A stretch of DNA of 64,000 nucleotides from Nonomuraea sp. NBC_00507 (GTDB taxonomy: Bacteria > Actinomycetota > Actinomycetes > Streptosporangiales > Streptosporangiaceae): contig NZ_CP107853.1 of the NCBI RefSeq assembly GCF_036013525.1, forward strand, positions 744,001-808,000, read 5' to 3'. Made by a program: the position numbers and the translations under genes. Below, piece after piece: positions 9,216 to 18,030 of the stretch. The notes below the pieces were generated by a model. That model was not told the origin of the DNA. It saw nothing but the letters and a program-made list of their open reading frames with translations, and searched no databases. How positions within the stretch are numbered: the first letter of the stretch is position 1; each line of letters begins with the position of its first letter.

Positions 9216-10151
9216 TCACGGGAGAACCAGCTCGGTGAGCGTCGCCCGGTGGTCCGTCCGGGGCAGCCGCAGGGTCTGGAAGCTCCGGATCGCGATCCGG
9301 CGATCGGCCAGCACATGGTCGATCGCCACCTTCGGGAACAGCCGCGGCTGCTCGTAATAGGGCCAGGTCATGGACAGCCCCTTTCCGGTGACGTCGGCGG
9401 CGTCCCGGTAGCCGGTGGCGATCAGGTCACGCAGCACCACATGGTCGAGGGTGGAGTTGAAGTCTCCGGCCAGCACCCGCAGGCGCCCTCCAGCGGGTGG
9501 CAGTGCCCGGATGCTCGGCGCCCAGCACGCCGTACGCCAGCCCTCGGAGGGCGCGCACGCGTGGACCGCGACGAGCTCCACCTCCTGCCCGCCCGGCAGG
9601 GTGACAACGGCGGGGAGGTGGCGCGGACTGTCCTTGAAGGCGGGGGCCTGGATCGGCGTGTCCGCCGGCCGCAGCGGGTAGCGCGAGTAGATCGCCGCGC
9701 CCTCGGAATTCGTTCCCGGCAGGACGATCTTGTACGGCAGCAGCCTCCCCAGCCCGAGCCCGTCCACCCGTTCCCTCATCAGGTTGGTGAACTCCAGCAG
9801 GTGCAGCACGTCCGGCCGATCGCGCTCGACGGCGTCGACCAGGACGGGCGGCAGCACGGAGGAGTGCAGCAGATTGACGGCCATCACCCGCAGCACCGGA
9901 CCCCCGGCGCGCGGGTTGCTCTCCGGCACCACGCGCGGCAGGACGGTCACCGCGAAGGCGCCGGTCACGACGAGCGCGGCCACCAGCAGCGGCCCGGCAC
10001 GCAGGACGACCGCGAACGCCAACGGCACCAGCGAGAGGGCAGCCGCATAAGGAGTGAACGACACCAGCTGAGACCAGAAGAACTTCGGCTCCCACCCGCA
10101 CAGGCGCAGGCTCACCCACCCGGCCAGGCCTGTCACCATGAGCCACAGCAC
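9216..10151 (-). CDS. Membrane-anchored endonuclease/exonuclease/phosphatase-fold protein
   Basis: 311 residues. The start is GTG 10151, with AGGAG five bases upstream and overlapping the end of the reductase gene by context; a longer in-frame extension only shadows that gene. Residues about 1-95 hold three hydrophobic helices. The rest is an EEP domain with all metal/catalytic landmarks: MAVNLLHSS, LLEFTNL (Glu), VAVHACAP, LAGDFNST, AIDHVLAD and the terminal TDHRATL. Relatives are often in envelope gene clusters, with phosphodiesterase activity assumed. Its substrate, perhaps a lipid-linked intermediate, is unknown. Confidence 0.8.
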   Translation of the reverse strand: MLWLMVTGLAGWVSLRLCGWEPKFFWSQLVSFTPYAAALSLVPLAFAVVLRAGPLLVAALVVTGAFAVTVLPRVVPESNPRAGGPVLRVMAVNLLHSSVLPPVLVDAVERDRPDVLHLLEFTNLMRERVDGLGLGRLLPYKIVLPGTNSEGAAIYSRYPLRPADTPIQAPAFKDSPRHLPAVVTLPGGQEVELVAVHACAPSEGWRTACWAPSIRALPPAGGRLRVLAGDFNSTLDHVVLRDLIATGYRDAADVTGKGLSMTWPYYEQPRLFPKVAIDHVLADRRIAIRSFQTLRLPRTDHRATLTELVLP

Positions 10152-10159
10152 CGAGTCTC

Positions 10160-11011
10160 CTAAACGACGCTGCACTGGCGGCCACGCATCAGCACCGGCC
10201 AGGCCGCGTGCAGCGCCTGGTGCCAGTGCCGGATCGGCTCCCCCCGGGTGTGCGCGAGCACACTGTTGGCCGGACGCCTGGCCGGCCGCGGAAAGGATGA
10301 GGAAGTCACGGGGCGCACCCGCTCGGAATCGAGGCCCAGCAGGGTGAAGATCTCCTTGGCCAGCCCACACCAGCTCGTCTCGCCGGCGCTGGTGCCGTGA
10401 TAGACGTCCGGCGGCAGATCGGACTGCGCCAGCCGCACCAGGTAGTCGGCCAGGTCGGCCGTCCAGGTCGGCTGGCCGCGCTGGTCGTCGACCACCTGGA
10501 CGGTCTCGCGCTCGGCGGCCAGCCTGATCATGGTCGTCACGAAGTTCCGTCCCGCGGAACCGTACAACCAGGCGGTGCGCACCACGTAATGGCCGTGCTC
10601 CAGCGCCGCCTGTTCCCCGGCGAGCTTGGTCCTGCCGTACGCGTTCACCGGCGCGGTCGGCGCATCCTCCCGGTACGGCAGGCGGGCGGCCCCGTCGAAG
10701 ACGTAATCGGTGGACACATGCAGGAGCCGCGCCCCGGTCCGCGAGCAGGTCTCGGCCAGCCAGCCCACCGCGTGCCCGTTGATCGCCAGCGCCTCGTCCT
10801 CGTGCGTCTCCGCGTCGTCGACCGCCGTCCAGCCGGCACAGTTGATCACCACTCTGGGCCGGTAGGCGGACACGAAGTCGCGTACCGCGCGTTTGTCGGT
10901 CAGGTCGAGCTCCGACCGGCCGAGCGCGAGCACCGGCTCCCCGGTCAGCGCCGCCCGGTCGAGGACGTCGGCGGCCAGCATGCCGCCGCCGCCCGTGATG
11001 AGCCATCTCAT
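10160..11011 (-). CDS. rfbD: dTDP-4-dehydrorhamnose reductase
   Basis: 283 residues from ATG 11011, preceded by GGGAGGC; the open frame extends further 5' without such a site. The extended SDR fold shows a slightly altered Rossmann motif MRWLITGGGGMLAADV, the substrate-loop NCAGWTAVDDAE, STDYVFDG, and the catalytic YGRTK (Y-x3-K). It reduces the 4-keto group of dTDP-6-deoxy-L-lyxo-4-hexulose with NAD(P)H. It lies downstream of rmlB and rmlA genes. Confidence 0.92.
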   Translation of the reverse strand: MRWLITGGGGMLAADVLDRAALTGEPVLALGRSELDLTDKRAVRDFVSAYRPRVVINCAGWTAVDDAETHEDEALAINGHAVGWLAETCSRTGARLLHVSTDYVFDGAARLPYREDAPTAPVNAYGRTKLAGEQAALEHGHYVVRTAWLYGSAGRNFVTTMIRLAAERETVQVVDDQRGQPTWTADLADYLVRLAQSDLPPDVYHGTSAGETSWCGLAKEIFTLLGLDSERVRPVTSSSFPRPARRPANSVLAHTRGEPIRHWHQALHAAWPVLMRGRQCSVV

Positions 11012-11036
11012 AACGCCTCCCGGCATGACCGGCCGG

Positions 11037-11963
11037 TCATGCGGCCCACCAGTCACGGTGCTCGGCATACCAGCGGACCGTTTCCTTCAGCCCCTTCTCG
11101 AACGAGATCTCGGGACGGTAGCCGAGCGCCCGGAGCTTGGAGTCGTCCAGCGAGTACCTCCGGTCGTGGCCCTTGCGGTCCTCGACGTACTCGACCGCGT
11201 CCCAGTCCCTGCCGCAGGTTTCCAGCAGCCGGTCGGTCAGCTCCTTGTTGGTCAGCTCGGCCGTGCCCGCGATGTTGTAGACCTCGCCTGGCTCGCCCTT
11301 CTCGGCGACCAGCCGGATGCCGGCGCAGTGGTCCTCGACGTGGATCCAGTCGCGGATGTTGCCACCGTCGCCGTACAGGGGGACCTTCCGGCCGCGCAGC
11401 AGGTTCGTGACGAACAGCGGGATGACCTTCTCCGGGTACTGTCTCGGACCGTAGTTGTTGCCGCACCTGGTGATCGAGACGTTCAGGTCATGGGTGATCG
11501 CATAGGCGCGGGCGATCAGGTCGCCACCGGCCTTCGACGCCGCGTACGGCGAGCGCGGCCGCAGCGGCGCGGCCTCGTCCCAGGAGCCGACGTCGATCGA
11601 GCCGTACACCTCGTCGGTCGACACCTGGACCACCTTCGGGACCTCCGCCTCCAGGCACGCTTGCAGCAGCGTCTGGGTGCCGAGCACGTTCGTGCGCATG
11701 AACTCGGCGGCGCCCTCGATCGACCGGTCGACGTGCGACTCGGCCGCGAAGTTCACCACCAGGTCGTGGCCGGGCACGACCCGGCTGAGCAACTCGGCGT
11801 CGCAGATGTCCCCATGCACGAACTCATGCCGCACTCCTTGGAGGTTGGCTCGGTTGCCGGCATAAGTCAGCTTGTCCAGCACTGTGACGTACATGTCGTG
11901 CAAATTGCGGACGAAGTGGGAGCCGATGAAGCCCGCACCGCCCGTTACGAGAACGCGTGTCAT
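11037..11963 (-). CDS. rfbB: dTDP-glucose 4,6-dehydratase
   Basis: 308 residues. Rossmann motif VTGGAGFIGSHFVRN, FAAESHVDRSI, the catalytic triad region STDEVYG with YAASKAGGD (Tyr-x3-Lys), and NNYGPRQYPEKVIPLF are diagnostic of RmlB. It converts dTDP-glucose to dTDP-4-keto-6-deoxyglucose using bound NAD+. The ATG at 11963 overlaps the TGA of the thymidylyltransferase gene (ATGA), so translation is coupled. Confidence 0.95.
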   Translation of the reverse strand: MTRVLVTGGAGFIGSHFVRNLHDMYVTVLDKLTYAGNRANLQGVRHEFVHGDICDAELLSRVVPGHDLVVNFAAESHVDRSIEGAAEFMRTNVLGTQTLLQACLEAEVPKVVQVSTDEVYGSIDVGSWDEAAPLRPRSPYAASKAGGDLIARAYAITHDLNVSITRCGNNYGPRQYPEKVIPLFVTNLLRGRKVPLYGDGGNIRDWIHVEDHCAGIRLVAEKGEPGEVYNIAGTAELTNKELTDRLLETCGRDWDAVEYVEDRKGHDRRYSLDDSKLRALGYRPEISFEKGLKETVRWYAEHRDWWAA

Positions 11964-13027
11964 GAACTGATCTGCACCTTGCTGTGATCGCCCAACACGA
12001 GACGATGGGCTTTGGGCGTGTTGGGCGCCGGGGTGACCTCGACGTCGTGGCCGATCAGCGACGACTCGATGCGACCGACCCCGGCGATGGAAGCTCTGGG
12101 TAACACGATCGAGTACTCGATCTCGCTGCCGGTGACGGCGCAGTCGGCACCGATGGAGGTGAAGGGGCCGACGTAGCTGTCCCGGATCCGCGCGCCCTTG
12201 CCGATGATCACCGGGCCGACGATCCTGGACCGCTCGACCACGGCCCCCTTCTCGACGACCACCCGGCCCACCAGCTCGCTGACCTCGTCCACGCGTCCCC
12301 GTACCCTGGGCTCGACCGACTCCAGGACCAGGCGGTTGACCTCCAGCATGTCGGTGACGTTGCCGGTGTCCTTCCAGTAGCCGGAGATCACCGATGACTC
12401 GACGTGCAACCCCGCCTCGATCAGCCACTGGATCGCGTCGGTGATCTCCAGCTCGCCCCGCCATGACGGCTTCAGCTCCGCCACCGCCGTGTGGATGGCG
12501 GAGCTGAACAGGTAGACGCCGACCAGCGCCAGATCGCTCTTCGGTTGCGCGGGCTTCTCCTCCAGGCCGACCACCCGTCCCTTGGCGTCGAGCTCGGCCA
12601 CGCCGAACTGGCGCGGGTCGCCGACCCTGGTGAGCATGATCTGGGCCGCGGGCCGCTCGCGGGCGAACCTGTCCACCAGGCCGTTGATCCCGCCCACGAT
12701 GAAGTTGTCGCCCAGGTACATGACGAAGTCCTCGTCACCGAGGAACTCGCGGGCGATCAGCACGCCGTGCGCCAGCCCGAGCGGCGCCTCCTGCCGCAGG
12801 TAGGTGACCTGCAGTCCGAACGCCGAGCCGTCTCCCACGGCCGCCTCGATCTCCGGCTGCGTGTCGCCGACCACCAGGCCGAGCTCCTTGATCCCCGCCG
12901 CCGCGATGGACTCCAGGCCGTAGAAAAGGACCGGCTTGTTCGCGACCGGGACCAGCTGCTTGGCCGAAGTGTGCGTGATGGGTCGGAGCCGTGTGCCCGA
13001 TCCCCCGGCGAGCACGAGTGCTTTCAC
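11960..13027 (-). CDS. rfbA: Glucose-1-phosphate thymidylyltransferase, long form
   Basis: 355 residues. LAGGSGTRLRPITHTSAKQL, VMYLGDNF, EEKPAQPKSDLALVGVY and SGYWKDTGN are the active-site segments. The C-terminal ~110 residues form a left-handed beta-helix (VVVEKGAVVERSRIVGPVI), making this the long RmlA type (StrD-like) common in actinomycete sugar clusters, rather than the ~290-residue enterobacterial form. It makes dTDP-glucose for the dehydratase downstream. Confidence 0.94.
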   Translation of the reverse strand: MKALVLAGGSGTRLRPITHTSAKQLVPVANKPVLFYGLESIAAAGIKELGLVVGDTQPEIEAAVGDGSAFGLQVTYLRQEAPLGLAHGVLIAREFLGDEDFVMYLGDNFIVGGINGLVDRFARERPAAQIMLTRVGDPRQFGVAELDAKGRVVGLEEKPAQPKSDLALVGVYLFSSAIHTAVAELKPSWRGELEITDAIQWLIEAGLHVESSVISGYWKDTGNVTDMLEVNRLVLESVEPRVRGRVDEVSELVGRVVVEKGAVVERSRIVGPVIIGKGARIRDSYVGPFTSIGADCAVTGSEIEYSIVLPRASIAGVGRIESSLIGHDVEVTPAPNTPKAHRLVLGDHSKVQISS

Positions 13028-13029
13028 CG

Positions 13030-14484
13030 CTAGTAAGCCCCTTCTCCACGGGTGACGACGGACCAGGTCTTCCAGAGGATCTGCAGGTCGAGGATGAGCG
13101 ACCAGTTCTCCACGTACCGCAGGTCGAGGCGTACCGACTCCTCCCAGGTCAGGTCGGAGCGGCCGCTGACCTGCCAGAGCCCCGTCATCCCCGGCTTGAC
13201 CACCAGGCGGCGGCGGACGTCGGCGGCGTACCTGCCCGCCTCCTCCGGCAGCGGCGGACGCGGCCCGACCAGGGACATCTCGCCACGGAGCACATTGAGC
13301 AGCTGGGGCAGCTCGTCCAGCGAGTATTTCCGCAGGAAAGCGCCTACCTTCGTAATTCTTGGATCGTTCCTAATCTTGAAGAGCACCCCGTCGAATTCGT
13401 TCGCATCCAGAAGTGCGTCCTTGAGCTGCTCGGCGTCAGCCACCATCGTACGGAACTTCACGACACGGAACTCTTTGCCGCCTTTGCCGACCCGGGTCTG
13501 ATAGAAGAGCGCGGGCCCGTGGCTCGTGAGGCGGATCATCAGTGCGATGGCCAGCAGCGGCAGCGCCAGAAGCAGCAGTGCGGCCCCGGCGACCAGCCGG
13601 TCGAACACCGTCTTCACGACCCGCCGGGTGCCGTCGAGGTCGGGATGCTCCACGTGCAGGAGCGGCATCCCGGCGACGGGCTTGATGCTGATGCGCGGCC
13701 CGGCCACGTCCATGAGCGCGGGAGCCACGAAGAGATCGGTACGCGCGGTCTCCAGGCTCCAGGCCAGCCGGCGCAGCGCGGCCCCGTCCAACTCGGGACA
13801 GGCCAGCACGGCCACGGCGTCGGCCTGCTCGCGCGCGACCACCGCGGCCACGTCGCCGAAGGAGCCGAGCACGGGAATGCCGTCCAGGTCGACGTTCATC
13901 GCGTGCTCAGGAAGGCAGGCTCCCACCACCTGCATTCCGTGATGCGGCTGGCGCCTGAACTGCATCACCAGGTTGAGAATCGACTCCCGATGCCCTACCG
14001 CGATCACCTGGCGCATGTAGTCGCCCACCGCTCTCCTGCGGTGGAGACGTTTACGCATTCGGTAGCGGAAGTAGAGCGTGGAAAGCAGCGCCAGCGGCAA
14101 CATCGCCATCACGAAGCTGCGCGCGATGACGGTCTGCGTGGCGTACGCCATGATGGCGACCGTGGCCATCAGGCCGATGCCGCCGTTGAAAACGGCCTTG
14201 AACTCCTCCGTCCCCTCGCCGTTGGCACGCTGGCGGTACGCGCCGCCCATCATGAGCGCGACGGGCCAGGCGACGACCAGGCCGAATCCGAGCGCGAACT
14301 CGACCAGTGGAATGAACGCACCGGCCATCAGCCGGATGCTGAGCACGCATACGCATGCCAGCAGAGCACATACCGTGTCCCCGAATAACAGGAGCCGTAG
14401 GTACGCGCGCGTCCAGATGCTCGACGCGCGGCGCGGCACGGCCCCGAGGAGCACAACAGCGGACTCCCCAGTCCCCACCCTCAT
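13030..14484 (-). CDS. Polyprenyl glycosyl-1-phosphate transferase (exopolysaccharide initiation)
   Basis: About 484 residues from ATG 14484, chosen because GGTGGAGG stands just upstream; TTG 14562 would add 26 residues without a good ribosome site. Four N-terminal membrane helices (about residues 25-150), a CoA-binding-like cytosolic segment (QVIAVGHRESI), one more helix (about 315-335), and the bacterial sugar transferase domain: VVKFRTM, KIRNDPRITKVGAFLRKYSL, DELPQLLNVLRGEMSLVGPR and LWQVSGRSDL. The family moves hexose-1-phosphate onto undecaprenyl phosphate, the first step of glycan assembly. First gene of the minus-strand operon that contains rmlA, rmlB and rmlD. Confidence 0.92.
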   Translation of the reverse strand: MRVGTGESAVVLLGAVPRRASSIWTRAYLRLLLFGDTVCALLACVCVLSIRLMAGAFIPLVEFALGFGLVVAWPVALMMGGAYRQRANGEGTEEFKAVFNGGIGLMATVAIMAYATQTVIARSFVMAMLPLALLSTLYFRYRMRKRLHRRRAVGDYMRQVIAVGHRESILNLVMQFRRQPHHGMQVVGACLPEHAMNVDLDGIPVLGSFGDVAAVVAREQADAVAVLACPELDGAALRRLAWSLETARTDLFVAPALMDVAGPRISIKPVAGMPLLHVEHPDLDGTRRVVKTVFDRLVAGAALLLLALPLLAIALMIRLTSHGPALFYQTRVGKGGKEFRVVKFRTMVADAEQLKDALLDANEFDGVLFKIRNDPRITKVGAFLRKYSLDELPQLLNVLRGEMSLVGPRPPLPEEAGRYAADVRRRLVVKPGMTGLWQVSGRSDLTWEESVRLDLRYVENWSLILDLQILWKTWSVVTRGEGAY

Positions 14485-14764
14485 AGCCTCCACCCTCTGG
14501 ACCACCCCGAAACTCTGTGCACCGCGATAACTTGACGTTCCTTGAACCACATGGGTTGACAAGTCCCACGCACTTAAAGGGCGGCGGCCCCCACTAAAGA
14601 GTAAAGATCGATTCCAGCATGGGGAATAACGTCAAATGTCCACAATCGGACGCGGGCTGGGCAGGCCCAGGGCTTGACGGAACGCTCCATCTGGTGCAGC
14701 GTCCCAAAGAGGGAAATGTGAGGTTTACGGCGACATTTCAGCAGGTTGCCGCTCTATGAACCGT

Positions 14765-15115
14765 TTAGTCGTACTCCAGGTCGGGCAGCGCAGAGGGCGG
14801 ATCCGGGCTACGCCAGACCACCACGACCCCGTCGTGCGCGGAGTCGGCCGCCAGGGCCAGCCGGTCCAGGTCGAAGTCCGGCAGATAGCGCAGGCGGGCG
14901 AGGAAGGTGGCGTCCGTGGCCGAGCGCGGCACCACGCAGCCCTCGCCGTCACGGTCGAGCAGGATGAACAGGACGTCTTCCCCGGATGCGGTGACGACAC
15001 GGACCTCCACCACGTCCTCCCACGCAAGGGCCTCGACGCTCCCGTCCGCGTAGTGACGGGTGACGCCCTCTTCCGTGACATATACGTAGGAGTCCGGCAT
15101 CGGATTGCCGTGCAT
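14765..15115 (-). CDS. Small hypothetical protein
   Basis: About 116 residues if started at ATG 15115 (ATG 15100 is also possible). The sequence is acidic, with alternating strands: SYVYVTEEGVTRHYADGS, EVRVVTASGEDVLFILLD, then FDLDRLALAADSAHDGVVVV. No signal peptide, membrane segment or recognised motif. It stands alone between the polysaccharide operon and the GntR gene. I do not recognise it. Confidence 0.6.
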   Translation of the reverse strand: MHGNPMPDSYVYVTEEGVTRHYADGSVEALAWEDVVEVRVVTASGEDVLFILLDRDGEGCVVPRSATDATFLARLRYLPDFDLDRLALAADSAHDGVVVVWRSPDPPSALPDLEYD

Positions 15116-15162
15116 GGCCGCGATTCTTGCGAGTTCCGGGCCTGTCCCGCAAGGGTTCGCAC

Positions 15163-15807
15163 TCAATGGTGCGCGTGGACGGGGTCCTCGGTGCCCCACG
15201 AGTGGCCGAGATGCGCCGCCACCGCCGCCCTGGCCGCGTCCTCCGGGCCGTCCGCGATCGCGTCCAGCAGCTCGCGATGCTCACGCACCAGCACGTCCCT
15301 GTCCCGGTAGACCTCGCGCAGCCGCACCAGGCCCAGCCGGGTCTCGGCCGCGAGCACGCCGTAGAGCCGCTCGAGCCGCGGGCTGCCGACCGCCTCGATC
15401 AAGGCCTCGTGCAGCGCCATGTGCTCGGCCACGGTCTCCGACCACGGCGCGCCGGCGGGCAGCGCCGCCATCCGGTGCAGCGCGGCCTCCGCCCGTGGGG
15501 CCCGCTGCCCGGCCATCGCCTGCGCCATGAGGTCCTCGAGGGGCCGGCGTACGTACATGAGATCGTTGAGGTCCGCGATGGTCACTTCGGGGACATAGGC
15601 GCTGCGATTGCGCTCGCGCCTGAGCAGTCCCTCGTGGACCAGGATCGCCAGCGCCTCCCGCACGGTCGGCCTGGCCACCCGGTAGGACGCGGCGATCTCC
15701 TGCTCGGGCAGCGGGGTGCCGGGCTCGATCTCGCCGGACAGCACCCTGCTCCGCAGGGCGTCGGCCAGCGCCCCAACGGTGGAAACGGGTCTGAGGGGCA
15801 ACGTCAC
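15163..15807 (-). CDS. GntR (FadR-type) transcriptional regulator
   Basis: 214 residues from GTG 15807, which overlaps the stop of the exporter gene (GTGA). The winged HTH at residues 8-70 reads LADALRSRVLSGEIEPGT, RPTVREALAILVHEGLL. The C-terminal FCD-type domain is all-helical with metal-ligand-like residues (MALHEALIEAVGS, VREHRELLDAI and the terminal HLGHSWG). It is co-transcribed with the EamA exporter and probably binds the FadR-like palindrome at 16678-16698, which sits on the exporter's start codon. Confidence 0.88.
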   Translation of the reverse strand: MTLPLRPVSTVGALADALRSRVLSGEIEPGTPLPEQEIAASYRVARPTVREALAILVHEGLLRRERNRSAYVPEVTIADLNDLMYVRRPLEDLMAQAMAGQRAPRAEAALHRMAALPAGAPWSETVAEHMALHEALIEAVGSPRLERLYGVLAAETRLGLVRLREVYRDRDVLVREHRELLDAIADGPEDAARAAVAAHLGHSWGTEDPVHAHH

Positions 15808-16679
15808 GCCTGCGACTCTAACGCTCTTTCCCTTTCGGGTACGGCCACGGCGACCAGGCTGAGCGCGAGCAGCACGAGGCCGGCGACCGAGACCGGGGAC
15901 AGCCGCTCGCCGAGCACCACCAGGCCGAGCAGCGCGGCGACGGCCGGCTCGGCCAGCGCCAGCGTGGCGGCCGTGGCCACGGGGGTGGTGCGCAGGCCGC
16001 GCCCGTACAGGAAGTAGGACAGGGCGGTGGTCGCGAGCCCGAGGTAGAGCACGGCGACCAGCCCGCGCGGCTCCGCCAGCCACCCCACACCGCCGAGGAG
16101 GAGGACAGGCAGCATGATCACAGCTGCCCCGCCGAACATCAGCCCCATGACCGCGTTGGACTGTCCCCCGTCCTCGATCGCCCGGGCCGCCGTGACGGCG
16201 TAGAAGGCGTAGAGCAACCCCCCGAGCAACGCGAGCAGGACACCCGACACGACCTGCCCGCCTGCCTGCGCCCCGCCCCCGGCGATCAGTGCCGCGCACC
16301 CGCAGACGGCGGCCGTGGTCGCGACCGTCCACCGGCCGCTCGGCCGCCGCCCGTGCAGGACCCACGACAACATCCCGGTGAAGACCGGCCCGCTGCCGAT
16401 GGCCACCACGGTTCCGATCGCGACGCCGGTGCGGCCGACGGCGGCGAAGAAACACAGCTGGTAGGCGGCCACCGCCGCGGCGCCGAGCAACAGGCCGGGC
16501 CTGGCCACCTGCCTGAGGCCCGCCCCAGCGAGCGTCGCGAGCACCGCGCCCCCGATGACCAGCCGGGCGGCGGCCAGCGCCACGGAGTCGGCGGAGACGA
16601 GCAGGCCCGCCGTGCCGGCCGTGCCCCAGAGCACGGACGCGCCGACGACAGACAAGGGTCCCTTTCTCATGAGGGACAT
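15804..16679 (-). CDS. EamA/DMT-family exporter
   Basis: About 291 residues with ten hydrophobic segments in two EamA repeats (LSVVGASVLWGTAGTAGLL; LALLGGLLYAFYAVTAARAI). The family exports metabolites such as amino acids or purines. Start ATG 16679 (ATG 16670 also fits). Coupled to the GntR regulator downstream. The putative operator overlaps its start codon, so expression is likely repressed by that regulator until an effector binds. Confidence 0.87.
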   Translation of the reverse strand: MSLMRKGPLSVVGASVLWGTAGTAGLLVSADSVALAAARLVIGGAVLATLAGAGLRQVARPGLLLGAAAVAAYQLCFFAAVGRTGVAIGTVVAIGSGPVFTGMLSWVLHGRRPSGRWTVATTAAVCGCAALIAGGGAQAGGQVVSGVLLALLGGLLYAFYAVTAARAIEDGGQSNAVMGLMFGGAAVIMLPVLLLGGVGWLAEPRGLVAVLYLGLATTALSYFLYGRGLRTTPVATAATLALAEPAVAALLGLVVLGERLSPVSVAGLVLLALSLVAVAVPERERALESQA

Positions 16680-16698
16680 TGTCTGACAATTAGACAAT
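16678..16698. promoter_or_regulatory. Candidate GntR/FadR-type operator
   Basis: The core TTGTCTGACAA (16679-16689) is a perfect 5-bp-arm palindrome matching the TNGTNNNACNA pattern of FadR-subfamily operators. A larger inverted repeat ATTGTC-N9-GACAAT spans 16678-16698. It covers the exporter start codon and the end of the gene at 16690, directly upstream of the exporter-GntR operon. Confidence 0.6.
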
Positions 16699-17067
16699 TT
16701 CGTCCAGTAGCTGCTCGATCAGCCGAGTCGCCGGGGCCGCCACCTCCCCTACGTAGTCGTCGAACGCGGCCAGGCCGTCGCTGATGCTCGGCAGGCTCTT
16801 GCGGGGGAGTTCGAGCAGCGGGTCGTTCTCCGCGGTGATCGACCCCTCGACCTGGAAGGCGGCGGCGGAGACGGTGATGGAGACCTCGAAACGCACCTCG
16901 CGCCCGTCGGGCAGCGTGAACGTGGTGCCGATGCGGGCGCCGGCGTCCGGGAAGAAATAGGAGAAGCCCTCGCTTCTGACGAGCGGATGACGCAAGTCCG
17001 CGAGAATCCCCGACGCCCGGCTCAGGGCCGCCAGCAGCCCGGCTGCGGCCAGACTCTCGCTGTCCAC
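16690..17067 (-). CDS. Conserved-looking hypothetical protein
   Basis: 125 residues. Predicted alpha/beta with a strand-rich middle (GARIGTTFTLPDGREVRFEV, AAAFQVEGSITAEND) and a helical C-terminus (DGLAAFDDYVGEVAAPATR). No known motif. It ends just before the exporter start and shares the operator region. Function unknown. Confidence 0.6.
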   Translation of the reverse strand: MDSESLAAAGLLAALSRASGILADLRHPLVRSEGFSYFFPDAGARIGTTFTLPDGREVRFEVSITVSAAAFQVEGSITAENDPLLELPRKSLPSISDGLAAFDDYVGEVAAPATRLIEQLLDEIV

Positions 17068-17089
17068 CCATGAAAGGGTAGATCAGCGG

Positions 17090-17572
17090 TCAGTCGGTTG
17101 CCAGGCGCGCGTGCCGTTCTACGTCGTAACGAACGCCGTTATATGCAAGTTTGCCCCGTTCGATGCCCTCAGGCCGGAATCCGGCCTTGGTGGCGACCCG
17201 GCACGAGGCCTGATTGTTCGTGCGATGCCCCAGCTCGAGCCGGTAGAGCCCGAGCTCGTCGAACGCCCACCTGGCCAGCTTTTCCGCGGCCACCGCCGCG
17301 ATCCCCCGCCCCCTGGCCTCCGGCACGACCCAGTAGGACACCCATCCGTTGTCGTGCGCGTCGATCCTGGCCACCGCCACATTTCCGACCACCCGCTCGC
17401 CGACGGTCACGGCGAAGGCGTGCCCGACCCCCTCCCAGGAGGTGATCCACCCTTGGGCGTCCTTGAGCGTGACGATCGGAAAGGCGGTCTGCCTGCGCAG
17501 ATCGGCGGCCTGGAACGCCTGCAGGACCGCGGGCGCGTCGCTGTCGCGCCATTCCCGCAGTCGTATATCCAT
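17090..17572 (-). CDS. GNAT acetyltransferase (RimJ/RimL-like)
   Basis: 160 residues from ATG 17572. The acetyl-CoA-binding motif VVPEARGRGIAAVAAEKL (V-x-x-x-x-R-G-x-G-x-A) is clear, preceded by DNGWVSYWV and followed by LYRLELGHRTNNQASCRVAT, the usual end of the fold. Substrate could be a protein N-terminus or a small molecule. Confidence 0.85.
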   Translation of the reverse strand: MDIRLREWRDSDAPAVLQAFQAADLRRQTAFPIVTLKDAQGWITSWEGVGHAFAVTVGERVVGNVAVARIDAHDNGWVSYWVVPEARGRGIAAVAAEKLARWAFDELGLYRLELGHRTNNQASCRVATKAGFRPEGIERGKLAYNGVRYDVERHARLATD

Positions 17573-17592
17573 AGAGAGCACGCTGCCCGAGA

Positions 17593-17964
17593 TTACCTGG
17601 GATGCACCTGCTGCCCGATCTCGTGGGCGGCCTCGAAGTCGGCCACCATCTGCTTGGGCGCCGTCAGGCACCACGCCTCCGCCACGAGCTCGAACAGCTC
17701 ATCGGCGTCGATCTTGTCGAGGTGGACCACCACCCACCCGAACCGCCCGGCCGTGAACTGCACCTCGAACACCTCGGGCCGCTCGGCCACGAGCGCGATC
17801 TGCTCCTCGATCGTGGCCTTGAGGCCGACGGTCTCGGTCGCCTCCCACAAGTAGCCGAACCCCTTGTCCCGCACCTTGAGGCCGATCCACTCGCCGCCGT
17901 GGCTCATCTTGACCTCGGGCAGCTCGTCCAGCATCTCCAGGAACTCTTCGACGCTCACACCCAT
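17593..17964 (-). CDS. MmcQ/YjbR-family protein
   Basis: 123 residues from ATG 17964. SVEEFLEMLDELPEVKMS at the start, KGFGYLWE, RFGWVVVHLDKIDADELFE and an EAWCLTAPKQ end match the YjbR/MmcQ cyto-fold family, whose role is mostly unknown (DNA-binding-like fold). Independent of its neighbours. Confidence 0.75.
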   Translation of the reverse strand: MGVSVEEFLEMLDELPEVKMSHGGEWIGLKVRDKGFGYLWEATETVGLKATIEEQIALVAERPEVFEVQFTAGRFGWVVVHLDKIDADELFELVAEAWCLTAPKQMVADFEAAHEIGQQVHPR

Positions 17965-18030
17965 GCCGCCCTGTGTACCAGACTCGACCGACGTTTCCGA
18001 GTGGTGGAGCACTACGACCGGCCATCGCCG

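Noticed and set aside
9216..11006. A single 596-codon fused reductase/EEP protein
   Set aside because: The upper part is a shadow of the RmlD frame; a GTG with AGGAG at 10151 gives a normal-sized EEP protein.
11037..12464. Dehydratase with 167 extra N-terminal residues
   Set aside because: The extension overlaps the thymidylyltransferase in another frame; the ATG at 11963 gives the expected RmlB start.
14563..14764. Riboswitch or clear promoter before the polysaccharide operon
   Set aside because: TTGACG occurs on the minus strand near 14637 but no convincing -10 at usual spacing and no conserved leader structure were found.
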